A stretch of 64,000 bases of DNA from Corallococcus coralloides DSM 2259 (lineage in GTDB: Bacteria > Myxococcota > Myxococcia > Myxococcales > Myxococcaceae): NCBI RefSeq assembly GCF_000255295.1, contig NC_017030.1:3782001-3846000 (forward strand). Reading direction: 5' to 3'. Position 1 is the stretch's first letter; each line of letters begins with the position of its first letter. Shown piece by piece: positions 8,882 to 16,632 of this stretch. The position numbers and the translations under genes were made by a program. Below the pieces are notes generated by a model. It did not search any database, was not told the origin of the DNA, and was given only the letters and a program-made list of their open reading frames with translations.

Positions 8882-9655
8882 ATGAGTCCGAGGGGTCGCA
8901 TCCTCGCGGGCACCTTCATCCTCCTGGGCCTCGCGGCCTGTGGAAAGGAGGAGGTGCCCGCGGTTCCTCATCCGTTGGTGTGTGAGAGCCCCGCGGCGTC
9001 GCGGGTGCGTCCGCCTCCGGAGGTTCGCGGCCAGACGCAGTGTGGCCCGACCGCGGACTTCACCCCCATCAATAGCTACCAGGGCGAGTTCGCGGACGTC
9101 GCGCAGACGGCCGAGGACGCGGTCGTCCTGATTGACGGGCGCTGCACCGGAACACTGATTGAAGCGAGCGCGGGGCCCGTGGTGGTGACGGCGGGACACT
9201 GTGTCGCGCTCGGTGACCGGTCGCTCATCGTCTTCAACTTCGAGGACCAGCCGGACGGAGACCCGCTCATCACCGAGGGCACCGTCATCGAGCAATCGCT
9301 CGAACCCGACTACGCCCTCATCCAGCTGGACGTGACTCCCGAGGTCACGCCGGTCCTGCTGTCGGCCGTTCCCAGCGAGCGGCTGGCCATCATCCAGCAT
9401 CCCCGGGGCAGGCCCAAGGTCATCGCCGAGGGCGAGTACCTGGATGCCTGTAACTCGCTGGTCTACTACGTGGACCTGGACACCCTGGTCGGAAGCTCCG
9501 GCGCGGGCGTGCTCAACCGTCAGGGCCAGCTGGTGGGCGTCCACACCGACGGCGATTGCGACACGACCGGTCGCGGCGCCAACCGGGGTTGGACGATGGA
9601 AGCGATTGTCGCGGCGTCTCCGTACCTGGTGGACGCCGACATCGTCGCGCGCTGA
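8882..9655 (+). CDS. Trypsin-like serine protease lipoprotein
   Basis: About 257 residues from the ATG at 8882. The frame allows a start at 8855, but 8882 gives a compact signal peptide with a lipobox (GLAACGKEE). The fold is chymotrypsin-like. The catalytic His is in VVTAGHC, Asp in the DYALIQLD strand, and the nucleophile Ser in GSSGAGVLNRQGQLVGVH, close to the usual GDSGGP with Ser and Ala replacing the flanking Asp and Gly. That pattern is common in bacterial V8/trypsin-like proteases. Paired cysteines suggest periplasmic or extracellular folding. It is sandwiched between two M57 metalloprotease genes with gaps of about 25-30 nt, so co-transcription is likely. It may process or act alongside them (inference). 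Confidence 0.85.
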   Translation: MSPRGRILAGTFILLGLAACGKEEVPAVPHPLVCESPAASRVRPPPEVRGQTQCGPTADFTPINSYQGEFADVAQTAEDAVVLIDGRCTGTLIEASAGPVVVTAGHCVALGDRSLIVFNFEDQPDGDPLITEGTVIEQSLEPDYALIQLDVTPEVTPVLLSAVPSERLAIIQHPRGRPKVIAEGEYLDACNSLVYYVDLDTLVGSSGAGVLNRQGQLVGVHTDGDCDTTGRGANRGWTMEAIVAASPYLVDADIVAR

Positions 9656-9678
9656 AACCAGACCGAGGGGAGACGACC

Positions 9679-10455
9679 ATGTTCAAGAGAGCAGCAGTGC
9701 TCGTGGTGGGCTGTGGTGCGTTGCTGTCCGGCTGCGGGGCCGACCTGGGGCAGGAGCACCAGGAGATCATCTCCAACCTGGTCGAGGCGGGGTTCCAGCC
9801 CGGTGACATCCAGGTCGTGGATGAATCCGTCTACGTGGGCGGCGACGCCCAGGTGAGCGTTGACGCGTCCCGCGAGATGCTCCAGTCCGGTGGGGACAGC
9901 GCGGAGCAGTACCGGACGACGAACGTCATCAACAAGTCGCTCGTGCGGAAGATCTGCATCAACCCCACGTCCACGTTCAGCAGCTACAGCCGCCTGAGCC
10001 AGGGCCTGGACCTGGCCATCCAGAACTACAACGCCCTGGGCCTGTGCTTCACGATGGTGCGGGGCCCGTCCACCGGCTGCAACGCGAACATCACCGCGGC
10101 GACCGCGGCGGGCACGGTCTACAACGCGGGCTATCCCTCGGGGGGCCTTCCCTACGGGACCATCACCATCGGCACGGGATGGAACACCGCGCCGCTCGAC
10201 ACGGTCGAGCACATCATCACCCACGAGCTGGGGCACACGCTCGGCATGCGCCACTCGGACTACTACTCCCAGGTCATCAGCTGCGGCACCGGCGGCAGCG
10301 AGGGCACGGCGGGCGTGGGCGCCATCCTCATCCCCGGCACGCCCTCCACGTCCTACGTGAACGGGTCCATCTTCAACGCCTGCCTCCCGGCGAACCCGAC
10401 CGGTGAGTTCACCAGCACGGACATCACCGCGCTGACGTACCTCTACCGCTGCTGA
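9679..10455 (+). CDS. M57 (HEIGH-type) zinc metalloprotease lipoprotein, copy 2
   Basis: A 258-residue paralogue of the 8078 gene. It shares the lipobox signal peptide (MFKRAAVLVVGCGALLSGCG), the propeptide-like region with EIISNLVEAGF, and the zinc motif HELGHTLGMRH. Its overall similarity to copy 1 is high along the whole length. The ATG at 9679 is supported by a gagggga Shine-Dalgarno-like sequence just upstream; an earlier frame-open region belongs to the intergenic space. Differences include an extra Cys at LGLCFTM and a C-terminal Cys (LYRC) absent from copy 1, which could form an additional disulfide. Tandem duplication around the serine protease gene is the simplest origin. Confidence 0.85.
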   Translation: MFKRAAVLVVGCGALLSGCGADLGQEHQEIISNLVEAGFQPGDIQVVDESVYVGGDAQVSVDASREMLQSGGDSAEQYRTTNVINKSLVRKICINPTSTFSSYSRLSQGLDLAIQNYNALGLCFTMVRGPSTGCNANITAATAAGTVYNAGYPSGGLPYGTITIGTGWNTAPLDTVEHIITHELGHTLGMRHSDYYSQVISCGTGGSEGTAGVGAILIPGTPSTSYVNGSIFNACLPANPTGEFTSTDITALTYLYRC

Positions 10456-10473
10456 GTCTTACGGGAAGCAGAC

Positions 10474-10506
10474 GCGCGACGACGGCTCAGTCCGCCTGCG
10501 TCGCGC
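10474..10506. terminator. GC-rich hairpin between converging protease and TetR genes
   Basis: Arms gcgcgacg (10474-10481) and cgtcgcgc (10499-10506) pair around a 17-nt loop. They lie at the junction of the M57 gene (stop at 10455) and the end of the oppositely oriented TetR gene. No T-run follows, so its termination role is tentative. Confidence 0.35.
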
Positions 10507-11119
10507 GCTTGGGCGCGAGCTGCGCTTCGAGCGTCCGCGCCCAGTGGGCCAGCACCTTGCGGCGCCGCGCCGTGTCGTCGTGGAGCAGGTTCGCCAGCGC
10601 TAGGCCGCGCAGGAGGTCCAGCGTCGCACGCACGGCGTCGCGGACGTCGCGGTCGCGCTCATCCAGTCCCAGCAGCTCGACGGTGAGCCGGTGCACCTCG
10701 CGGCCGACCTGCGTCTCCAACGGCAGCAGGATGGCCTTCAGCTCTTCATCCGCCACGGCCGCGACCCAGAGGTGCGTCGCGGCGGTGAAGAGCGGGCCGG
10801 CGTAGACGTCGTGGAGCAGGTTCAACAGCGGCTCGACGCGCCGCCGGCTCTCCGGCAGGCCGTTCGCGCGCCGCACCAGCTCTTCGACCTGCTGGCGGAA
10901 GACGTGCTCGACGGCCGCCGCGACCAGGGCCCCACGCGTCGGGAAGTGGTGCTGACAGGCGCCGCGTGACACTCCCGCGCGCTCCGCGATGGCGCCCATG
11001 GTCGCCCCCGCCCAGCCCTTCTCCACCAGCACTTCGATGGCGGCCGTCATCAGCTTCTGCCGCGTCACCCGGCTGCGCTCCTGCTCCTGCCGTGTCGTTC
11101 CGATCGCCGTGCCGCTCAT
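10487..11119 (-). CDS. atuR: TetR-family repressor of the adjacent Atu-like operon
   Basis: A 210-residue regulator. The N-terminal helix-turn-helix spans about 18-62 (TRQKLMTAAIEVLVEKGW, then MGAIAERAGVSRGACQHHFP with the typical TetR GVSRGxxxxHFP signature). The rest is a helical ligand-binding domain with Leu-rich helices. The start at 11119 is the only good ATG; the frame stays open beyond it but into non-coding sequence. It is divergent from the atuA-like gene, with a 20-bp palindrome between the two starts. In Pseudomonas a TetR protein (AtuR) controls the atu operon, so the symbol is assigned by position and family, not by demonstrated orthology. Confidence 0.8.
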   Translation of the reverse strand: MSGTAIGTTRQEQERSRVTRQKLMTAAIEVLVEKGWAGATMGAIAERAGVSRGACQHHFPTRGALVAAAVEHVFRQQVEELVRRANGLPESRRRVEPLLNLLHDVYAGPLFTAATHLWVAAVADEELKAILLPLETQVGREVHRLTVELLGLDERDRDVRDAVRATLDLLRGLALANLLHDDTARRRKVLAHWARTLEAQLAPKRATQAD

Positions 11120-11147
11120 GGCGACACACTGTTGTGGCGGGAAGAAA

Positions 11148-11167
11148 AAAGCAATCGTGATTGCTTT
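11148..11167. promoter_or_regulatory. Operator-like palindrome for the TetR regulator
   Basis: aaagcaatcgtgattgcttt: perfect 8-bp arms AAAGCAAT/ATTGCTTT around CGTG, in the only AT-rich stretch between the divergent atuR and atuA starts. It lies 28 bp before the TetR start and 48 bp before the atuA start, so it can cover both promoters. Size and placement fit a TetR dimer site. Confidence 0.75.
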
Positions 11168-11215
11168 ATTTTGAGGTGGGGGACAGACTCGCCGCTCCCT
11201 GGTTCTGGAGGTGCG

Positions 11216-12910
11216 ATGGACGCGCGTTCGCTGCGTATCGGCAATGCATCCGGCTTCTACGGCGACCGCTTCTCCGCGTTCCGGGAGATGCTGGAGGGCG
11301 GTCCGCTGGACGTCCTCACCGGCGACTACCTGGCGGAGCTGACCATGCTCATCCTGGGGCGGGACCGGCTGAAGAACCCGTCCAGCGGGTACGCGAAGAC
11401 GTTCCTGCGCCAGTTGGAAGAGACGCTCGGCCTCGCGATGGAGCGCAAGGTCCGCATCGTCGCGAACGCCGGTGGCCTCAACCCGGCGGGGCTCGCGAAC
11501 GACCTGCGCGCGCTCGCCACGAAGCTCGGGCTCACCGTCAACATCGCGCACGTCGAAGGCGATGACCTCGTCGGACGCGCGGATGAGCTGGGCTTCGATC
11601 AGCCCCTCACGGCGAACGCGTACCTCGGTGGCTGGGGCATCGCCGCGTGCCTGGAGGCGGGCGCGGACATCGTCGTCACGGGACGCGTGACGGACGCATC
11701 GCTCGTCGTGGGTCCCGCGGCCGCCCACTTCGGCTGGAAGCGCGATGACTGGGACCGCCTCGCGGGTGCCATGGTCGCGGGCCACGTCCTGGAGTGCGGA
11801 GCCCAGGCGACCGGCGGCAACTTCGCGCGCTTCGGTGAAATCGACGTGCGCCGGCCCGGCTTCCCACTCGCGGAGATCTTCGCGGACGGCTCCAGCATCA
11901 TCACCAAGCATCCGGACACCGGCGGCGCCGTCACCGTCGACACCGTGAAGGCCCAGCTCGTCTATGAGATTGGCGGTGCGCGCTACGCAGGCCCTGATGC
12001 GACGGCGCGCTTCGACACCATCGTGGTGGACGCCGACGGCACCGACCGTGTGCGCCTGTCGGGCGTGCGGGGCGAGCCGCCTCCTCCGGACGTGAAGGTG
12101 TGCCTGAACCGCCTGGGCGGCTTCCGCAACGACGCCCAGTTCGTGCTCGTCGGTCTGGACATCGAGGAGAAGGCCGCGCTCGTGCGGGCGCAGCTCGACG
12201 CGACGCTCAAGCCCCGGCCCGCCGAGGTCCTCTACACGCTCGCGCGCACCGACCACGCCGACGCTCCGAGCGAGGAGCAGGCGTCCGCGACGCTGCGGGT
12301 CACCGTGAAGGATGCCGACCCGACGGTCGCTGGCCGGTCCTTCAACGGCACCGTGGTGGAGCTCGCCCTGTCCAGCTACCCCGGCTTCTTCCTGCCCGCG
12401 CTGCCCGGCGATGCTTCGCCCTTTGGCGTCTACACCGCGGCCTATGTGGATGCGCGCAAGGTGCCGCACGTCGCGGTGCTCCCGGATGGGCGGCGCATCG
12501 AAGTGATGCCGACGGAGGAGACGCGCGGGCTGGAAGCAGTGCCTTCGCCGTCGCTGCCCACGGCGCTGCCGCCCGGTCCCTGCCGGCGTGTGCCGCTCGG
12601 CCAGGTGGCCCTGGCGCGCAGCGGAGACAAGGGTGGGGACGCGAACATCGGCGTCTGGGTCCGCTCCGACGAGGCCTGGAGCTGGCTGGTGCACACGCTC
12701 ACGGAGGAGCAGCTGCGCACGCTGCTTCCGGAGGCGCGGGAGCTCAAGGTCCAGCGGCACGTGCTGCCGAACCTGCGCGCCCTGAACTTCGTCATCGAGG
12801 GCCTGCTCGGCGAAGGCGTCTCGTCGTCCACCCGCTTCGATCAGCAGGCCAAGGCGCTCGGCGAATGGCTGCGCTCGCGCCATGTCGACGTCCCTGAATC
12901 GCTTCTGTAG
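11216..12910 (+). CDS. atuA: AtuA-like acyclic terpene utilisation protein (DUF1446)
   Basis: A 564-residue protein. The start at 11216 is preceded by ggagg at 11207-11211 and begins MDARSLRIGNASGFYGDR, the typical AtuA N-terminus. The large DUF1446 domain (about 5-440) has GDYLAELTM, a Gly-rich TGRVTDASL and ECGAQATGGNF. A separate C-terminal AtuA-like domain (about 455-555) has LARSGDKGGDANIGVW. AtuA is required for growth on citronellol or geraniol in Pseudomonas, but its chemistry is unresolved. In some genomes the two parts are separate genes; here they are fused. It is the first gene of an eight-gene rightward run, so it probably directs the operon from a promoter repressed by the divergent TetR protein. 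Confidence 0.85.
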   Translation: MDARSLRIGNASGFYGDRFSAFREMLEGGPLDVLTGDYLAELTMLILGRDRLKNPSSGYAKTFLRQLEETLGLAMERKVRIVANAGGLNPAGLANDLRALATKLGLTVNIAHVEGDDLVGRADELGFDQPLTANAYLGGWGIAACLEAGADIVVTGRVTDASLVVGPAAAHFGWKRDDWDRLAGAMVAGHVLECGAQATGGNFARFGEIDVRRPGFPLAEIFADGSSIITKHPDTGGAVTVDTVKAQLVYEIGGARYAGPDATARFDTIVVDADGTDRVRLSGVRGEPPPPDVKVCLNRLGGFRNDAQFVLVGLDIEEKAALVRAQLDATLKPRPAEVLYTLARTDHADAPSEEQASATLRVTVKDADPTVAGRSFNGTVVELALSSYPGFFLPALPGDASPFGVYTAAYVDARKVPHVAVLPDGRRIEVMPTEETRGLEAVPSPSLPTALPPGPCRRVPLGQVALARSGDKGGDANIGVWVRSDEAWSWLVHTLTEEQLRTLLPEARELKVQRHVLPNLRALNFVIEGLLGEGVSSSTRFDQQAKALGEWLRSRHVDVPESLL

Positions 12911-12946
12911 CGCCTTCGCACGCGCCCGAGCCCACCGAGGAAGCCC

Positions 12947-14113
12947 ATGCAGCAGACCCAGGAACACCGCGCCATCCGCCAGACCGTCCGCAAGTTCGTG
13001 GAACAGGAGCTGAACCCGCACGTCGAAGCATGGGAAGCCGCGGAGATGTTCCCGGCGCGGGAGGTCTTCAAGAAGCTGGGCGAGCTTGGGCTGCTCGGCA
13101 TCACCAAGCCCACGGAGTTCGGCGGGCTGGGGCTGGACGCGTCGTTCTCCGTCGCCTTCGCCGAGGAGCTGGGCCACTGCACCTGCGGCGCACTGCCCAT
13201 GGCGATTGGCGTCATGACGGACATGGCGACGCCCGCGCTCGCGCGCTTCGGCAGCGATGCGCTGCGGCGGGAGTTCCTGGCGCCCACGCTCACGGGCGAG
13301 CGCGTCTGCTCCATCGCGGTGAGCGAGCCCGGTGCCGGCTCCGACGTGGCGAGCGTGACGACCACGGCGCGCCGTGACGGCGACGACTACGTCATCGACG
13401 GCAGCAAGATGTGGATCACCAATGGCATGCAGGCGGACTGGATCTGCCTGCTCGCCAACACGGGTGACGGTCCCGCGCACGCGAACAAGTCGCTCATCAT
13501 CGTGCCCATGGACCGCCCCGGCATCACGCGGTCGAAGATCCGCAAGCTCGGCATGTGGGCGTCCGACACGGCGCAGCTCTTCTTCGACGGCGTGCGCGTC
13601 CCGGCGCGCTTCCGCATCGGCGACGAGGGGCGCGGCTTCGCGATGCAGATGCAGCAGTTCCAGGAGGAGCGGCTGTTCGTGTCGGCGAGCACGCTGGTCA
13701 CCTTCGACCGGCTCATCGCGCAGACGGCGGAGTACACGCGGCAGCGCAAGGCCTTTGGCCAGTCCATTCTCGACAACCAGAGCGTGCACTTCCGGCTCGC
13801 TGAGTTGCAGACGGAGGTGGAGGCGCTCCGGGCGCTCATCTACCGGACCGTCGCCATGTACATCGAGAACAAGGACGACCCGGAGGTCGTGAAGCTCGCC
13901 TCGATGTGCAAGCTCAAGTCGGGCCGGCTCGCCCGCGAGCTCGTTGACGGCTGCCTCCAGTACTGGGGCGGCATGGGCTTCACCTGGGACAACCCCGTCG
14001 CCCGCGCCTACCGGGACCTGCGCCTGGGGTCCATTGGCGGCGGCGCCGACGAGGTGATGCTCGGAATCATCAGCAAGGCCATGGGAACGCTGCCCCGCAA
14101 GGCGCGCGGCTGA
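12947..14113 (+). CDS. atuD: Acyl-CoA dehydrogenase (citronellyl-CoA dehydrogenase-like, AtuD)
   Basis: A 388-residue flavoenzyme of normal family length. The N-terminal helical domain, the middle beta domain (CSIAVSEPGAGSDVASV; KMWITNGMQADW) and the C-terminal helical domain (RQKAFGQSILDNQS) are all intact. The segment GGGADEVMLGIISK near the end carries the expected catalytic Glu and the FAD/CoA contacts. The reaction would be FAD-dependent alpha-beta dehydrogenation of an acyl-CoA. By context the substrate is likely citronellyl-CoA or a related branched acyl-CoA (inference). It starts 36 nt after atuA and ends 11 nt before the SDR gene. Confidence 0.85.
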   Translation: MQQTQEHRAIRQTVRKFVEQELNPHVEAWEAAEMFPAREVFKKLGELGLLGITKPTEFGGLGLDASFSVAFAEELGHCTCGALPMAIGVMTDMATPALARFGSDALRREFLAPTLTGERVCSIAVSEPGAGSDVASVTTTARRDGDDYVIDGSKMWITNGMQADWICLLANTGDGPAHANKSLIIVPMDRPGITRSKIRKLGMWASDTAQLFFDGVRVPARFRIGDEGRGFAMQMQQFQEERLFVSASTLVTFDRLIAQTAEYTRQRKAFGQSILDNQSVHFRLAELQTEVEALRALIYRTVAMYIENKDDPEVVKLASMCKLKSGRLARELVDGCLQYWGGMGFTWDNPVARAYRDLRLGSIGGGADEVMLGIISKAMGTLPRKARG

Positions 14114-14124
14114 GGAGCTACACG

Positions 14125-15003
14125 ATGGGATACCGTTCAGTCTTCGCCCCGAATTCCTTCGCGGGCCGCACCATCATCGTCACCGGAGCTGGCAGCGGCA
14201 TTGGCCGGTGCACCGCGCACGAGCTCGCGTCGCTCGGGGCGCACATCGTCCTCGTGGGCCGCAAGACGGAGAAGCTTGAGAAGGTCGCTGGCGAGCTCTC
14301 CGCCGAGGGCTATTCGTCCACTCAGCACGCCGTGGACATCCGGGACGAGGCCGCCGTGCGCGACATGGTCGCCGCCGTCGTCCAGAAACACGGACGCATC
14401 CACGGGCTCGTGAACAACGCGGGCGGGCAGTTCCCGTCGCCGCTGTCGCAGATCTCCAAGAAGGGCTTCGAGGCGGTCGTCTCGACGAACCTCACCGGCG
14501 GCTTCCTGGTCGCGCGTGAGGTGTTCACCCAGTCCATGAGCGAGCACGGCGGCGCAATCGTGAACATGCTCGCGGATGCCTGGAACGGCATGCCGGGCAT
14601 GGGGCACTCGGGCGCGGCGCGCGCGGGCATGTTCAACCTGACGCAGACGGCCGCCGTCGAGTGGGCCGCCTCCGGCGTGCGAGTCAACGCCGTCGCGCCC
14701 GGCTGGGTCGCCTCCAGCGGGCTGGACACCTACGAGGACCCGTTCGTCCGCGAGATGATCCCCTTCCTGCGCAAGCAGGTACCCCTGCACCGGCTGGCCA
14801 CCGAGGCGGAGGTGAGCGGCGCCATCGTGTTCCTGCTCTCCGACGTGGCGGCGTTCATCACCGGCGAGGTCATCCGCATCGACGGCGGCGCGTCCTGCAA
14901 CACCAAGGCGTTCCCGCTGTCGGAGCACGACAACTCGAAGCCCTACGACGGGTTCCACCTGGCCAAGGGGCCCGCCATCCTCGACGGCCCGAAGGAGAAG
15001 TGA
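14125..15003 (+). CDS. SDR-family oxidoreductase, PECR-like (AtuB/AtuG position)
   Basis: A 292-residue short-chain dehydrogenase/reductase. The Rossmann motif TGAGSGIG (about 20-27), the NNAG motif and the C-terminal ITGEVIRIDGG are intact. The usual YxxxK region reads HSGAARAG instead. That loss of the canonical Tyr and Lys also occurs in peroxisomal trans-2-enoyl-CoA reductases (PECR) and related enzymes, so it points to that subfamily rather than to a dead enzyme. Pseudomonas atu clusters contain two SDR genes (atuB, atuG); I cannot say which this corresponds to. It ends one base before the GTG start of the carboxyltransferase gene, implying translational coupling. Confidence 0.8.
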   Translation: MGYRSVFAPNSFAGRTIIVTGAGSGIGRCTAHELASLGAHIVLVGRKTEKLEKVAGELSAEGYSSTQHAVDIRDEAAVRDMVAAVVQKHGRIHGLVNNAGGQFPSPLSQISKKGFEAVVSTNLTGGFLVAREVFTQSMSEHGGAIVNMLADAWNGMPGMGHSGAARAGMFNLTQTAAVEWAASGVRVNAVAPGWVASSGLDTYEDPFVREMIPFLRKQVPLHRLATEAEVSGAIVFLLSDVAAFITGEVIRIDGGASCNTKAFPLSEHDNSKPYDGFHLAKGPAILDGPKEK

Positions 15004-15004
15004 C

Positions 15005-16621
15005 GTGCCCACGCTCGTCTCCCAGGTCGAACCGGCCTCCGCCACCTTCACCACGCAGCGCCAGGAGATGCTCGCCCGCGTCGCGGAGCTGCGCGCCATC
15101 GAGCAGAAGTCGCGCGACACCGAGCAGCTGGCCCGGGACAAGTTCAAGCAGCGCGGGCAGCTGCTCCCGCGTGAGCGCCTGGCGCTGCTGCTCGACCGGG
15201 GCTCTCCCTTCCTGGAGCTCTCCACGCTCTGTGGCTACAAGCACCACGACGACACCGATGGCTCGCTGGCCGGTGGGAACACCATCATCGGCATCGGCTT
15301 CGTGTCCGGCGTGCGCTGCCTGGTGTTCGTGAGCAACTCCGCCGTGAAGGGCGGCACGGCGACGCCCTGGGGTGTCCAGAAGGCGCTGCGTGCGCAGGAG
15401 ATTGCCCTGCAGAACCGGCTGCCCGTGGTGTCGCTGGTGGAGAGCGGCGGGGCGAACCTGCTCTACCAGCAGGAGATCTTCATCCCGGGCGGGGAGACCT
15501 TCTACAACCAGGCGAAGCTGTCCGCGGCCGGCATCCCCCAGGTCACCGTCGTCCACGGTTCGAGCACCGCGGGCGGCGCGTACATCCCGGGCCTGTCCGA
15601 CCACGTCGTCATGGTGCGCGGCAAGGCGAAGGTGTTCCTCGCCGGCCCGCCGCTGCTGCTCGCTGCCACGGGCGAGGTCGCCACGGATGAAGACCTCGGC
15701 GGCGCGGAGATGCACACCACCGTGGCCGGCACCTCGGACCACCTCGCCGAGGACGACGCCGACAGCATCCGCATCGCGCGGGAGATTATCGCGTCGCTCG
15801 GGTGGAATGACGCCCTGCCGGCGTCCGCGCGTCCCGCCTACGAGCCGCCCCGCTACTCCGTGGAGGAGCTGTGCGGCGTCGTGCCCATGGACCACCGCAA
15901 GCCCTATGACTGCCGTGAGGTGATTGCCCGGCTCGTGGATGGCTCGGACTTCTCGCCCTTCAAGGACGACTACGACGCGCTCACCGTCTGCGGCTGGGCG
16001 CGCATCGAGGGCAGGGCGGTGGGCCTCATTGGCAACAACGGGCCCATCACCGCGAAGGGCGCGACGAAGGCGGGACAGTTCATCCAGCTCTGCTGCCAGG
16101 CGCGCACGCCCATCATCTACCTGCAGAACACCACGGGCTACATGGTGGGCACGCAGTCGGAGCAGGGCGGCATCGTGAAGCACGGCGCGAAGATGTTGCA
16201 GGCGGTGGCCAACGCGACCGTGCCTCAGATGACCCTCCTGTTGGGCGGTGCTTTCGGCGCGGGCAACTACGGCATGTGCGGTCGCGCGTTCCACCCGCGC
16301 TTCATCTTCGCCTGGCCCAACGCGCGCACGGCCGTGATGGGCGGTGAGCAGGCGGCGAAGGTGCTCACCATCGTCGCCACGGAGAAGGCCCGGCGCGCGG
16401 GGCTGCCTCCCGACCAGGAGTTCCTGGACGGGATGGCGAAGCCGCTCATCGAGCAGTTCGACCGCGAGTCGGATGCCTTCCAATGCAGCGCGCGGCTGTT
16501 CGACGACGGCGTCATCGACCCCCGGGACACGCGGCGGGTGCTCGGGTTCATCCTGGCCACGTGCGACGAGGCTTCGCGCCGCACGCTGTCGCCCAACTCC
16601 TTCGGCGTCGCCCGGCTGTAG
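15005..16621 (+). CDS. atuC: Biotin-dependent acyl-CoA carboxylase, carboxyltransferase (beta) subunit, geranyl-CoA carboxylase-like
   Basis: A 538-residue carboxyltransferase with both crotonase-like halves. The acyl-CoA oxyanion segments are visible (SGGANLLYQQE; GSSTAGGAYIPGLSD), as is the second-half AKMLQAVANATVPQ and GGAFGAGNYGMCGR. In 3-methylcrotonyl-CoA carboxylases the region before FYN normally reads HFGRIFYN. Here it is PGGETFYN (Gly162-Gly163), consistent with the Phe-to-Gly change that I recall as distinguishing geranyl-CoA carboxylase. This favours a long branched substrate over methylcrotonyl-CoA. The start is GTG, one nucleotide after the SDR stop. It partners the biotin-carrying subunit that follows after 11 nt. 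Confidence 0.85.
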   Translation: MPTLVSQVEPASATFTTQRQEMLARVAELRAIEQKSRDTEQLARDKFKQRGQLLPRERLALLLDRGSPFLELSTLCGYKHHDDTDGSLAGGNTIIGIGFVSGVRCLVFVSNSAVKGGTATPWGVQKALRAQEIALQNRLPVVSLVESGGANLLYQQEIFIPGGETFYNQAKLSAAGIPQVTVVHGSSTAGGAYIPGLSDHVVMVRGKAKVFLAGPPLLLAATGEVATDEDLGGAEMHTTVAGTSDHLAEDDADSIRIAREIIASLGWNDALPASARPAYEPPRYSVEELCGVVPMDHRKPYDCREVIARLVDGSDFSPFKDDYDALTVCGWARIEGRAVGLIGNNGPITAKGATKAGQFIQLCCQARTPIIYLQNTTGYMVGTQSEQGGIVKHGAKMLQAVANATVPQMTLLLGGAFGAGNYGMCGRAFHPRFIFAWPNARTAVMGGEQAAKVLTIVATEKARRAGLPPDQEFLDGMAKPLIEQFDRESDAFQCSARLFDDGVIDPRDTRRVLGFILATCDEASRRTLSPNSFGVARL

Positions 16622-16632
16622 CGAGGGGAATC

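Noticed and set aside
10487..13789. An 1100-codon leftward open frame
   Set aside because: Only its last 210 codons look like a protein (the TetR regulator). The rest is the antisense shadow of atuA and atuD, rich in Arg/His/Pro as expected in GC-rich DNA.
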